A stretch of DNA of 47,309 nt from Bacillota bacterium (GTDB lineage: Bacteria > Bacillota > Clostridia > DSM-8532), in the NCBI GenBank assembly GCA_022702935.2, contig JAKIML020000094.1, positions 1 through 47,309 of the forward strand, written 5' to 3'. Below the pieces are notes generated by a model. The model ran no database searches, was not told the origin of the DNA, and saw only the letters and a list, made by a program, of their open reading frames with translations. Below, one piece after another: positions 7,475-15,949 of this stretch (position 1 is its first letter; each line of letters begins with the position of its first letter). A program made the translations under genes and the position numbers.

Positions 7475-8814
7475 GCGGACTTACCTCCCTTGCTTTCATG
7501 ACTTACAGAATCAATGTGATATACAGGCTTGCGACTTACGAACTCAGGATATGCAGAGTTTCCGTGCTCGAAGATATCCAGACCCTGGATTTCCTCGTTG
7601 AGAGATACTCTTAGACCTATGGTCTTCTTGATCAAGAACCATACCAGCAAGGAAGCGGGGAATACGAAGGCACCCGAGGCAAGAACACCGAGAGTCTGTA
7701 CGCCCAGTAGCTTAAAGCCGCCGCCAAAGAACAGACCGTTTCCTGTTGCCACACCGGTGATACCGTCCTGAGCAAACAGGCCTATGGCCAGAGTACCGAA
7801 TATACCATTGACAAGGTGCACGGCGATGGCGCCAACCGGGTCATCGAGCTTGGCTTTATCGATGATGATAACCGCGAAGACAACCAGTACACCAGCGATT
7901 GCACCAATGATGAGGGAGCTTCCCACACTGACGAAGGCACATCCGCCAGTGATGGCAACCAGACCGGCCAGGCAGCCGTTGATGCTCATGCCAAGGTCGG
8001 GCTTGCCGAGGAACAACCATGAGGTAATGGAGGCTGTAAGTACTGCTGCGACTGCTGCTGTGTTGGTGGTGACCAGGATATGGGAAATAGCACCGGGATC
8101 AGCAGCCATGGTGGAACCGGGGTTGAATCCGAACCATCCAAACCAGAGAATAAAGGCACCGATGGTAGCGAGGGGCAAACTGTGTCCGGGAATGGGCTTA
8201 ATGCCTTCCTTAGTATACTTGCCATATCTGGGACCAAGGATGATGACACCGGCCAGGGCCGCCCAACCACCAATGGAGTGAACCACTGTGTCACCGGCAA
8301 AATCAAAGAATCCGAGCTCAGAGAGCCAGCCGCCGCCCCAAATCCAGTGACCGACCACGGGATAGATGAACATGGTAAGAATGAAGGAGAACACAATAAA
8401 TGATATGTATTTGATTCTTTCTGCTACAGCACCGGAAACGATGGTTGCTGCGGTTCCGCAGAATGCAAGCTGGAAGAAGAACTTAATCCAAAGGGGAACG
8501 CTGGCCCAGCTCAGGGCGCTATATACCCCTTGGTAAGCAGCATCAACAGCCGGTGAGTTATCTGCACCTCCCACGAAGAACAGACCCTTCAGGCCGACAA
8601 AAGCATTGCCGTCACCGAACATGAGTCCGAACCCGACAAGGAGAAAGCCCAAGGATGAAACAGCAAATACAATAAAGTTTTTCGACAAAATGTTGACTGT
8701 GTTTTTTGATCTTGCAAAACCACTTTCAACCATGGCAAAGCCAAGATTCATAAAGAAGACCAACAACGCTGCAAATGCTACCCATAGGGTATCCAGAACA
8801 ACCTTTGTTTCCAT
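7471..8814 (-). CDS. amtB: ammonium transporter AmtB
   Basis: A 447-aa membrane channel with about eleven transmembrane helices conducting ammonium or ammonia. The twin pore histidines are in VVHSIGGWAALAG and IAVHLVNGIFGTLA. The family signature segment FGFNPGS is present, as is AFCGTAATIVSGAVAER. AGGAGG eight bases before the ATG at 8814 decides the start. An upstream in-frame ATG (8832) would place the ribosome site inside the gene. It is co-transcribed with glnK from a promoter at 8966-8994 through a leader with two long hairpins, suggesting post-initiation control. Confidence 0.96.
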   Translation of the reverse strand: METKVVLDTLWVAFAALLVFFMNLGFAMVESGFARSKNTVNILSKNFIVFAVSSLGFLLVGFGLMFGDGNAFVGLKGLFFVGGADNSPAVDAAYQGVYSALSWASVPLWIKFFFQLAFCGTAATIVSGAVAERIKYISFIVFSFILTMFIYPVVGHWIWGGGWLSELGFFDFAGDTVVHSIGGWAALAGVIILGPRYGKYTKEGIKPIPGHSLPLATIGAFILWFGWFGFNPGSTMAADPGAISHILVTTNTAAVAAVLTASITSWLFLGKPDLGMSINGCLAGLVAITGGCAFVSVGSSLIIGAIAGVLVVFAVIIIDKAKLDDPVGAIAVHLVNGIFGTLAIGLFAQDGITGVATGNGLFFGGGFKLLGVQTLGVLASGAFVFPASLLVWFLIKKTIGLRVSLNEEIQGLDIFEHGNSAYPEFVSRKPVYHIDSVSHESKGGKSA

Positions 8815-8853
8815 AGAGAAAACCTCCTGCATTTTATAGTGCTTATATATACA

Positions 8854-8894
8854 AATGGCGCTAATTATGCCCGATCGGGATAATTAACGCCATT
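8854..8894 (-). promoter_or_regulatory. leader hairpin 2 of amtB
   Basis: Read on the minus strand, AATGGCG pairs with CGCCATT. A U-G pair, a 7-bp TAATTAT/ATAATTA stem and a CCC/GGG tip with a GATC loop complete about 18 pairs, with one bulged C. No T-run follows, so it is not an ordinary terminator. It resembles hairpin 1 in its 7-bp GGCG base and total stem length. Both are preceded by AACAA. Confidence 0.7.
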
Positions 8895-8911
8895 GTTAAC
8901 TCGCTATAAAG

Positions 8912-8954
8912 AAAGGCGCTGCTCATAACCATCCAGTTATGGAACAACGCCTTT
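8912..8954 (-). promoter_or_regulatory. leader hairpin 1 of amtB
   Basis: On the minus strand AAAGGCG pairs with CGCCTTT, then UUGUU with AGCAG (two G-U pairs), a bulged C, and CATAAC with GTTATG, capped by a TGGATG hexaloop. That is about 18 pairs. It starts within a few bases of the predicted transcription start. CTTTCTTTAT follows, at best a weak termination tract. Confidence 0.7.
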
Positions 8955-8965
8955 GTTATGGTCTT

Positions 8966-8994
8966 ATCTTAGCACAGGTCCAGAGAAATTGCAA
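8966..8994 (-). promoter_or_regulatory. promoter of amtB-glnK
   Basis: On the minus strand, TTGCAA (8989-8994) and TAAGAT (8966-8971) have a 17-nt spacer, giving a start near 8959 and a leader of about 145 bases. No GlnR/TnrA-like box is evident. Confidence 0.55.
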
Positions 8995-9042
8995 GTGGTC
9001 AAATGAGATTTTTGCAATTTTTTATTTCAAAACTTGCATTTT

Positions 9043-10380
9043 TTATTTGACCGCATCGTTCTCATCAAATGCATCGCCGCATTCAGGGCAGAACTTAGGC
9101 GGCTTTGTGGGATCTGCAGGCTGCCATCCACATTTATCACACTTGTAGATAATGCCCGTGGGGTTCCGCTTGCCACATTCCTTACAGAACTTTCCGGTGT
9201 TGTCCTCACCGCATTCGCAGCGCCAGGTATTAGTCGGAGCAGGCTTAGGAGACGCGCACTCGGTGCAGAACTTACCGGTATTGGATGTTCCGCACTTACA
9301 TATCCAGGCGGCAGGATCGGGCTGGGCAGGCTGCTGAACCGGCGGAACCGGCTGGCCGACGCCCTGCTGCATCTGGCCTGCGCCAATGCCGCCAAACATA
9401 TTGGTCCCCATATTGTTGAGCATTCCCACACCCATCATGCCGAACATGGCATTGGTGGAATTGCCGCTGTTGGTGCCAATCCCCTCAACTGCATTGGCAA
9501 AGGCCTCGGTCATGCGGCCAGCCTGCATGGCTCTGTCGCTGTAGGCACGGCTGGACTGGAATTCCTTGATTTTCTTCTGGCTTTCCTCAGTCACGCTCAC
9601 GCTTGCAATGGATACTCGGGTCACATTGATACCGTTGACATGCTCCCATGTTTCAGCCAATTGCTCCTTCACAGCGGCAGAGATCTCAGTAACCGCACCG
9701 GGAAGCATATCGTAGGGAATCCGCTTCATGGCAACGCTGGCCAGTGCGGGCTGCAGAGCATTGAGAAGGTCGGCCTTAAACTGGCTTTCAATCTCGCTTC
9801 TGCGATACTCATAGGGTACGTTGCCGCAAAGGGAAGCATAGAACAGCAACGGGTCAACGATCTTGTAGACATATTCACCAAAGCACTTGATATCAACGGT
9901 ATAACCGAACTCCGAGTCGCGGAAGGGCACCGGATTGGGGGTTCCAAACTTGTTTCCGATGATATCCTTTTTATTGATAAAGTATACCCTCTGGTCATGG
10001 CCGGTATCGCCGCCAAAGGTAAAGCGCTTGCCAACCTGCTTAAAGCTCTCTAAAAGGCCCTTACCGAAGGAGCCATAGAAAAGGGAAGGCTCGGTGCTCT
10101 TGTCAAAGACGTACTCACCGGGTTCATCGGTAAAATCGATGATTTTACCCTGATCCACCACGATCATGAACTGGCCTTCATTAACGGCTATCTTGCTACC
10201 ATTGGTGATGATATTATCGCTGTCCTTGGTGTTGGATGTGCCAAACTTGCTCTGATTGGTTCTTTTCTGACCCTTTCTCATCAGAACATCGGTCGGAAGC
10301 GCATCGCAATAGATAAATTCCAACCATTGATCCCCTAACCCGGATCTCACAGCAGAGCTTATCGCTTTAATCAATCCCAT
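9043..10380 (-). CDS. SPFH-domain protein with C-terminal zinc ribbons (YdjI-like)
   Basis: A 445-aa protein whose first about 300 residues form an SPFH/virion-core-like domain (the segments KIAVNEGQFMIVVDQGKI and VPFRDSEFGYTVDIKCFGEY are typical). It is followed by a Gly/Met-rich flexible stretch, a Pro/Gln linker and three zinc-ribbon modules (CKCG...CTEC, CECG...CKECG, CDKCG...CPECG). In Bacillus subtilis the YdjI relative recruits PspA to stressed membranes. Here no pspA is adjacent. It is the last gene of a three-gene operon whose members all end in zinc ribbons. It has no transmembrane segment, so membrane contact is probably through its partners. Function is inferred. Confidence 0.85.
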   Translation of the reverse strand: MGLIKAISSAVRSGLGDQWLEFIYCDALPTDVLMRKGQKRTNQSKFGTSNTKDSDNIITNGSKIAVNEGQFMIVVDQGKIIDFTDEPGEYVFDKSTEPSLFYGSFGKGLLESFKQVGKRFTFGGDTGHDQRVYFINKKDIIGNKFGTPNPVPFRDSEFGYTVDIKCFGEYVYKIVDPLLFYASLCGNVPYEYRRSEIESQFKADLLNALQPALASVAMKRIPYDMLPGAVTEISAAVKEQLAETWEHVNGINVTRVSIASVSVTEESQKKIKEFQSSRAYSDRAMQAGRMTEAFANAVEGIGTNSGNSTNAMFGMMGVGMLNNMGTNMFGGIGAGQMQQGVGQPVPPVQQPAQPDPAAWICKCGTSNTGKFCTECASPKPAPTNTWRCECGEDNTGKFCKECGKRNPTGIIYKCDKCGWQPADPTKPPKFCPECGDAFDENDAVK

Positions 10381-10396
10381 AACTCTCTTTTCCTTT

Positions 10397-11104
10397 CTAA
10401 ATCTGTTTTATATTGTTTAACATCCAAACCTTTTTCACAAGCCTGACAATACCAGCTCCACAGTATTCGCAGAACTTGTCTCCCAGGTTGGTCACTGGGG
10501 CACCACAATTCCGGCAGTTGAGACTTTCACTGGCCTTTCCGTGCAAGGCCTCCTCATTCAGCGCATAGACATACTCTATTTCCAGCCGATCCTGTATCTT
10601 GGTGGCCTTTGAAGCTTTGCGAAGCACATACTCAAAGGCCGATTGAAATCTTAAGATGGCATGGTCATTGTTCTTAAGATAGCGGTTTAAAACCGTGGTA
10701 TGGAAACGCAGCTCATCATAATGTACCGGCTCTTTATTGTCCTCAATTTTAGAGCATATCCAGGCATTGACCTTGGGGACATCCTGATAAGCCTTATCAT
10801 TGCGGTTTTCTATAGCCATAAAAATCTCGGTAATGCTCTTTTCCACCAGTGCCTTAAGCTCTTCTAAATTGAGCTCGGGGAAATCCCTCTGAACCAGGGG
10901 TCCATAAAGGCTTTGGGCACTGGATACGCTCTTGGGAGTTTGAGCAACCTCCAGTTCTCTGTTTCTAATTCCTTCTCTGAGGCTGGATGTCCCAAAGAGC
11001 AGGGTAGAAACCATGGCTATCTTTCTTCTGATGACAACAACCGTATAGATAATGGCTCCTGCGCCAAGCGCCGCAATGCCTATCCATATGAGGAGTCCTT
11101 CCAT
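10397..11104 (-). CDS. membrane-anchored zinc-ribbon protein
   Basis: A 235-aa protein with one N-terminal transmembrane helix (about residues 4-24), a helical charged middle region, and a C-terminal zinc ribbon (CRNCGAPV...FCEYCGAG, about 195-217) followed by a short basic-hydrophobic tail. I do not recognise a named family. It resembles the small membrane partners encoded beside YdjI-type SPFH proteins. It lies 25 bases after the Tim44-like gene and 16 before the SPFH gene, so the three are co-transcribed. Its role is probably to assemble with the SPFH protein at the membrane. Confidence 0.75.
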   Translation of the reverse strand: MEGLLIWIGIAALGAGAIIYTVVVIRRKIAMVSTLLFGTSSLREGIRNRELEVAQTPKSVSSAQSLYGPLVQRDFPELNLEELKALVEKSITEIFMAIENRNDKAYQDVPKVNAWICSKIEDNKEPVHYDELRFHTTVLNRYLKNNDHAILRFQSAFEYVLRKASKATKIQDRLEIEYVYALNEEALHGKASESLNCRNCGAPVTNLGDKFCEYCGAGIVRLVKKVWMLNNIKQI

Positions 11105-11129
11105 ACTTAAGCCATACCTTCCTCATGAA

Positions 11130-12035
11130 TTACTGTGCACTGTCCAAATCACACAGCACCCAGTCATGCTGGCCTGTGGTTATAACACTGTTGCAGTATT
11201 CACACTCACCGGCAGAGGTAATCTGTGTGGGCGCACCACAGTTGGGGCAGTTGGTGGTACTCTTGCCGGAGTTGACGGTTGTCTTGACGCCAAGGCTTCT
11301 CATGAACTTCAGATTGTAATTGGTGAAGAATTCCCTGTTGGGATCGCCTTTAACAACCTGGCGGGTGGTAGCATCGATAATATAGTCGTTCATGCGGGTC
11401 TTCATATAGACAGTCACATACTCGTAATTGTTGTCCTGGGAGTATTGAGTCAGCATGGACTTGTTGACACAGACCCTCTCGACCACATTAATGGTATTGT
11501 TTCGGATATATTCATCCAATTGCTTGCTGTGCTTATTGAAAAGGGCTTCACATTCAAAGGGACGGATAATTTTCCAGTCGCGCTTGGTCCATGCATCCTG
11601 CAATGTGATAAAGACCTCCTCAGCCCAGCTTAGGAATTTCTGACTGGAGAAGTCAGGGTCATGTTCTCTTATCTGGGTCTCAATGGACTGGGTCATATCG
11701 GTAACACCTGGTGCAGGAATATTGGCCACAGCACTATTGGCTGAATTGGAGATTTTTGATTTCACATTTTTAGGGAGGATGACCCACAGAATAATAGCGG
11801 CGGCAATGACATATGTAAGGAAGCCAATATCCCCATCCCCGCCTGACGAGGAGCTGTCGGAAAAGTCCCAATCATAAGAATAGTCGCTGCCGGAGTCGTA
11901 ACTGCTGGAATAGTCGCTTCCTGAGTCGTAGCTGTTGAAATTTCCTACATCGGCCAGAGCGTTCATACCTGTTGCAACCAAGCAAAGACAGAGAACCACC
12001 AGCATGATTGCAGAAAATCTTACCCACTTGTTCAT
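11130..12035 (-). CDS. Tim44-domain membrane protein with zinc ribbon
   Basis: A 301-aa protein. An N-terminal hydrophobic signal or anchor ends near ALADVG (about 29). A Ser/Asp/Tyr/Gly repeat with three SGSDYS-like units follows (about 35-65), then a transmembrane helix (about 75-93) and a Tim44/Mba1-like domain (about 125-245; WAEEVFITLQDAWTKRDW is characteristic). A C-terminal ribbon CPNCGAPT...CEYCN closes it. Tim44-like domains bind lipid or partner proteins at membranes. It is the first gene of the operon, with promoter TTGAAG-17-TATAAT and GGAGAG eight bases upstream. The pairing with SPFH and a third zinc-ribbon protein suggests one membrane complex. Confidence 0.8.
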   Translation of the reverse strand: MNKWVRFSAIMLVVLCLCLVATGMNALADVGNFNSYDSGSDYSSSYDSGSDYSYDWDFSDSSSSGGDGDIGFLTYVIAAAIILWVILPKNVKSKISNSANSAVANIPAPGVTDMTQSIETQIREHDPDFSSQKFLSWAEEVFITLQDAWTKRDWKIIRPFECEALFNKHSKQLDEYIRNNTINVVERVCVNKSMLTQYSQDNNYEYVTVYMKTRMNDYIIDATTRQVVKGDPNREFFTNYNLKFMRSLGVKTTVNSGKSTTNCPNCGAPTQITSAGECEYCNSVITTGQHDWVLCDLDSAQ

Positions 12036-12125
12036 CTGAGCATCTCTCCTGTTAAATTCGTTGAGCCTCGCCAGAAATCGTTTTGCAAGCTTATTGCAAT
12101 TCTTCCGGGACGACTGTTCTGTTCC

Positions 12126-12154
12126 ATTATATAACAGTAAACCGATTTCTTCAA
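12126..12154 (-). promoter_or_regulatory. promoter of the Tim44/SPFH operon
   Basis: On the minus strand, TTGAAG (12149-12154) and TATAAT (12126-12131) have a 17-nt spacer. It is back-to-back with the helicase promoter, about 50 bases apart. Confidence 0.7.
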
Positions 12155-12205
12155 GCGCAAGCGAGCCAACTTACGATGCGCCTTTCAATGCTGTCAGATG
12201 ACCTG

Positions 12206-12234
12206 TTGACCCCGTCACCTTAATCAAGTACACT
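12206..12234 (+). promoter_or_regulatory. promoter of the nuclease-helicase gene
   Basis: TTGACC (12206-12211) and TACACT (12229-12234) have a 17-nt spacer. The -10 is weak, so low-level expression is expected. Confidence 0.5.
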
Positions 12235-12270
12235 ATAGGAGTGAACATATGTTCTTAAAAGGAGTTTGCT

Positions 12271-14706
12271 TTGGCCCGAAAGAAAAAGACGACCGATACC
12301 AGCGTTGAACCCAAAGTGCCCGAGCTTCCAAGCTTCAAGACCTCGGTCAGAAGCCTTGTAGCCTTTTCGGTGCAGGATGATGCCGCCTGGAGCTTTTCCA
12401 CCTATCAAATGGCTCACGAGGGCTCCTTAGCCCATGCCCAGCTCCAGGCCATACGCAAGCAGGATGAGCATTACACCTCCGAAGTTTATCTTTCCCATTG
12501 CTTTCACTGCAAGGATTGTCTGGTGGAGGTCAGTGGACGGGCTGACGGGGTTTTAAGGTGCGATGATGAGGTTATTGTTGAAGAGATAAAGACCTCAGCC
12601 ACTCCCCTGTCCGAGATTGACGAGGATTTCAGTGAAGCCCACTGGGCCCAGGGAAAATGCTATGCCCATATTCTGGCCACCCTGGAGGGGCTGGAGCAGG
12701 TGACCGTTCGACTAACCTACTACGACAGAAAGCAGAATAACGCCAAGTCTTTTGACAGAAGTTTTTCGACTCAAAAGCTCCAACGTTTTTTCAAAACCCT
12801 TCTGGACCCCTATGCAAGCTGGGCCCTGGCCCAGGCCAAATGGCGGGATATCCGGAATCTCTCCATTAAGACCCTTGCCTTTCCCTATCCGGATTACCGG
12901 AAGGGGCAAAAGCTCTTAGCCTATAATGTCTATAAATCCATTGAGAATGAGAAGCGCCTGTTTGCGCAAGCCCCCACGGGGACGGGCAAAACCATGGGTG
13001 TCCTTTTCCCTGCCATCAAGGCCTTAGGTGAGGGTAAGCTGGATCGTATCTTCTATATCACAGCCAAGACCACCACCCGTGGAATCGCAGAAAATGCCTA
13101 TAATATGCTGGCCAATCAAGGTCTTCGCCTTAAGGTGCTCACCCTGACGGCCAAGGAGAAGCTCTGTCTCAACAATGTGAAAACCTGCACCCCTGACAAA
13201 TGCCCTTTTCTTCAGGGGTATATGACCAGAGCCAAAAAGGTGGTTAAGACGCTCTTAAAGAAGCATGATTTCTTTCCTCGGGAGCTCATCAGCGAGGCTG
13301 GTCTGCGTCATGGTATCTGCCCCTTTGAGTTGAGTCTGGATATGGCCCTAAGCTGTGATCTCATCATTTGCGACTATAATTATGTCTTTGATCCCCGGGT
13401 ATATTTGCGAAGATTCTTTCAGCAGAAGGGCCGTGAAGAGTATTTAATCCTGGTAGACGAGGCCCACAATCTCTTTGATCGGGCTCGGGGAATGTATTCG
13501 GCAGAATTAACCGCCAGCCTTCTTGCACAAATGCTGAAGGCTATAAAAAAAGACCTTCCTTCCATCGCCCGAGCACTGCAGGGGCTCAAAAAGGCCGTAA
13601 TAAACTATGAAAAGCGCCTTGATGCTCCTGTCTTTGAAGCGGGAGGCATGGCCTACAGAGCCTGCGACGAGGCTCCCCTCGCCCTTCGGGAGCCCCTTGA
13701 GGAATTTATCCAGGAAACCGAACAATGGATTCTGTCCCAGCGGGAAGAAGAAAAACCTTACTCCGACGATCTGGTCTCCTTGTTTTTTGATCTGCTGCAC
13801 TTTAAGAATATTCTGGACGTTTACTCGGAACGGTACAGAACCCTGGTCACAGGCGCCAAATCAAGGCTTACGCTGTCCCTGCTCTGCCTGGATCCCAGCT
13901 TTATGCTGGACAAGCATATGAGCACAGCCAGGAGCACCGTCCTGTTTTCAGCCACCCTGTCCCCCTTAAGCTATTTTAAGAAAATCTTAGGCGGTCGAGA
14001 CGGGGATATCACCCTCAGGCTGCCCTCACCTTTTCCCAGGGAGAATCTTCTGATTATCAACGAGGATCGTATTGAAACGCGTTATCGACACAGAGAGCAG
14101 TATCTTCCTGCTGTAGCACAGGCTATTCACGATTGGGCCATGAGCCATAAAGGAAACACCATGGTGTTTTTCCCGTCCTACAAGTACCTCATGGATATTC
14201 TGGAGATTTTCAAGAGCTTTGAGGGAGAATACGAAATCCTGTGCCAGGACAGGGAGATGGATGAGCCTGCGCGGGATGCCTTCTTAAAAGAATTTGAAAC
14301 CTTTGGAGATGTTCACCGCATCGCCTTTTGTGTCATGGGCGGTGTCTTTGGTGAGGGTATCGATCTAGTGGGCGATAAACTGACCTCGGTCGTCATAGTG
14401 GGCGTGGGCCTACCCCAGGTCTCTCCGGAAGGAGAGCTTATCAAGGAATATTATCAGCAGCGGAACCAATCGGGCTTCACCTATGCCTATACCTACCCCG
14501 GGCTGAATAAGGTCCTCCAGGCGGCGGGCCGCTTAATCAGGACCGAGCAGGATCGGGGCGCGCTGCTCTTAATCGATTCACGATTTGCTGCCCGGGAATA
14601 TTTAAGTCTCCTGCCCGAAGAATGGCTGCCCATCCCCCGCACCTCTCAGGGCATCATCCTCAGGAATTGGGTTTCAGGGTTCTGGAAAGGAAATGAGCAG
14701 GGTTAG
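12271..14706 (+). CDS. PD-(D/E)XK nuclease-like / DinG-XPD helicase fusion
   Basis: An 811-aa superfamily 2 DNA helicase. Residues about 50-160 look like a RecB/Cas4-type nuclease: Asp92 in GRADG, EEIK (Glu105, Lys107) and QGKCY (Gln127, Tyr131). The helicase part has Walker A APTGTGKT near 235, four cysteines between about 297 and 350 (KLC, KTC, DKC, GIC) fitting the XPD/DinG Fe-S cluster, the DEAH box VDEAHNL, SATLSP, and motif VI QAAGRLIRTEQDRG. It likely unwinds and perhaps cuts damaged or branched DNA. The start is TTG with AAGGAG six bases before. Its stop overlaps the convergent DUF5711 gene by 4 bases. Similar clostridial proteins are usually annotated only as helicases. Confidence 0.88.
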   Translation: MARKKKTTDTSVEPKVPELPSFKTSVRSLVAFSVQDDAAWSFSTYQMAHEGSLAHAQLQAIRKQDEHYTSEVYLSHCFHCKDCLVEVSGRADGVLRCDDEVIVEEIKTSATPLSEIDEDFSEAHWAQGKCYAHILATLEGLEQVTVRLTYYDRKQNNAKSFDRSFSTQKLQRFFKTLLDPYASWALAQAKWRDIRNLSIKTLAFPYPDYRKGQKLLAYNVYKSIENEKRLFAQAPTGTGKTMGVLFPAIKALGEGKLDRIFYITAKTTTRGIAENAYNMLANQGLRLKVLTLTAKEKLCLNNVKTCTPDKCPFLQGYMTRAKKVVKTLLKKHDFFPRELISEAGLRHGICPFELSLDMALSCDLIICDYNYVFDPRVYLRRFFQQKGREEYLILVDEAHNLFDRARGMYSAELTASLLAQMLKAIKKDLPSIARALQGLKKAVINYEKRLDAPVFEAGGMAYRACDEAPLALREPLEEFIQETEQWILSQREEEKPYSDDLVSLFFDLLHFKNILDVYSERYRTLVTGAKSRLTLSLLCLDPSFMLDKHMSTARSTVLFSATLSPLSYFKKILGGRDGDITLRLPSPFPRENLLIINEDRIETRYRHREQYLPAVAQAIHDWAMSHKGNTMVFFPSYKYLMDILEIFKSFEGEYEILCQDREMDEPARDAFLKEFETFGDVHRIAFCVMGGVFGEGIDLVGDKLTSVVIVGVGLPQVSPEGELIKEYYQQRNQSGFTYAYTYPGLNKVLQAAGRLIRTEQDRGALLLIDSRFAAREYLSLLPEEWLPIPRTSQGIILRNWVSGFWKGNEQG

Positions 14707-15929
14707 AAGATGCCCAGAAACTTATCAAGCCCTTTGATCTTGACCCGGACCACTTCTCCGCCAGCCACCACATAGGCTAAATCCTCACGGGCCATATAGA
14801 CTCCCGTAACATCGGTCTTGGCAGTATACACGTCCAGCACTTCGCCGGCAGCATTGATAAAGTATACCTCTGGGCCGGCCAGAACAGCCGCGGTTTTGCC
14901 CTTGCAGCTTATCCCTGTCACACCCGCATCAATGACCAGATTTCCCCGTTCTGAACCATCCTCGTTAAGGACACTGACGGTGGTTTCCTCCCGTCTTTCC
15001 CGGGACAATAAATCAGCATCCAGCGTGGCCACCACAGGATACTTCTCCTGAACTATCCCTACTGCCGTTACCTTGGCAGCGGTATAGTCCTTTTCCCAAA
15101 GGGTGCTGATGGCCTGATTCACCAGAATAACGCTGTGTTCCCCATAGAGCAGAAGCCTTTGCTTCATCATGGGCAAACCACCTAAGAGGATTTCCTCCTC
15201 ACCGCGAATGCTGGCCTTCTGGTTCATGGAGGCATCCAGGAACTCGAACAGGCCATTGGTGGTCAGGCCGGAGGCCTCTACACCGCTGACCAAAAAGACG
15301 GATTTGTCAAACTCAGGGTAATGATGCGCCGAGAAAGGATAGTAATTGGACACATTTCTTAAAGAAACCATATCCCCGTTGAGGGAATAGGACCTGATGG
15401 TCCGCTTATAGCCCGATTGATTGCTTTTGGTGATAACCAGAATAAAGCCATCGGAGAGACTGGCATTGACGATATCCTCGTCAATGCTGCGTTCCCAAAG
15501 AACCCTTCCGTCGCTGATCAGGCTAAAGGATCGGCCCCCTATATCGGCCACCAGTATGGATTTTTTATGAACCTGGATCAAGGGCTTTTTTAAGCCTACG
15601 GGGATATAGGCCTTCTCCCGGCCCTCAGAATCAAACTGCCGCAGGGCACTGATGGTGCACACCAGCAGGTCATCCTCCACGGCGGCGAAGGCCGGATTTT
15701 CATTAAGATCATAAGCATCGATGAGTTTAATATTCTCGGACAGTTCAGTGGCACTCACGGTAAAAACACGCGAATAGAGGCCTGCAAACCCTTCCTCCAA
15801 AGCAATTAAGGGATTAATATCCAAAAAGGCGTACAGTGCCACACCTGTAATCAAAACCAAGATGAGAAGGAACATCAAGAGCTTTAGCAGCCAAGATCCC
15901 TTCTTTTTTTTATTTTTCTCCCCCGACAT
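14703..15929 (-). CDS. DUF5711 membrane-anchored beta-propeller protein
   Basis: A 408-aa protein with a Lys-rich cytosolic N-tail, one transmembrane helix (about residues 13-35) and a large extracellular domain of repeated beta-strand units (LLVCTISALRQFDSEGR, SFSLISDGRVLWER, VYFINAAGEVLDVY) like a PQQ/WD40 propeller. It matches the pattern of DUF5711 proteins of clostridia, which have no known function. It is the last gene of the surface operon, 20 bases after the S41 protease gene, so it may sense or scaffold wall processing. No catalytic motif is visible. The stop is TAA sharing TTAG with the helicase stop. Confidence 0.8.
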   Translation of the reverse strand: MSGEKNKKKKGSWLLKLLMFLLILVLITGVALYAFLDINPLIALEEGFAGLYSRVFTVSATELSENIKLIDAYDLNENPAFAAVEDDLLVCTISALRQFDSEGREKAYIPVGLKKPLIQVHKKSILVADIGGRSFSLISDGRVLWERSIDEDIVNASLSDGFILVITKSNQSGYKRTIRSYSLNGDMVSLRNVSNYYPFSAHHYPEFDKSVFLVSGVEASGLTTNGLFEFLDASMNQKASIRGEEEILLGGLPMMKQRLLLYGEHSVILVNQAISTLWEKDYTAAKVTAVGIVQEKYPVVATLDADLLSRERREETTVSVLNEDGSERGNLVIDAGVTGISCKGKTAAVLAGPEVYFINAAGEVLDVYTAKTDVTGVYMAREDLAYVVAGGEVVRVKIKGLDKFLGIF

Positions 15930-15949
15930 TATGATGGACTCTTCTCCTT

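Noticed and set aside
8854-8954. ANTAR-type dual hairpin antiterminator
   Set aside because: The layout is similar, but the first loop is TGGATG and the second a GATC tetraloop. Neither shows the A at position 1 and G at position 4 of ANTAR hexaloops, and no terminator overlaps hairpin 2.
8997-9052. Inverted repeat GGTCAAAT/ATTTGACC and two TTGCA-T6-ATTT direct repeats after the SPFH gene
   Set aside because: Eight-bp arms with a 40-base AT-rich loop and only two imperfect direct copies. No CRISPR-like spacing and not a convincing terminator.
9034-10053. A 339-codon open frame on the plus strand opposite the SPFH gene
   Set aside because: It lies wholly antisense to a protein with clear SPFH and zinc-ribbon features, has no ribosome site or family similarity, and is a codon-bias shadow.
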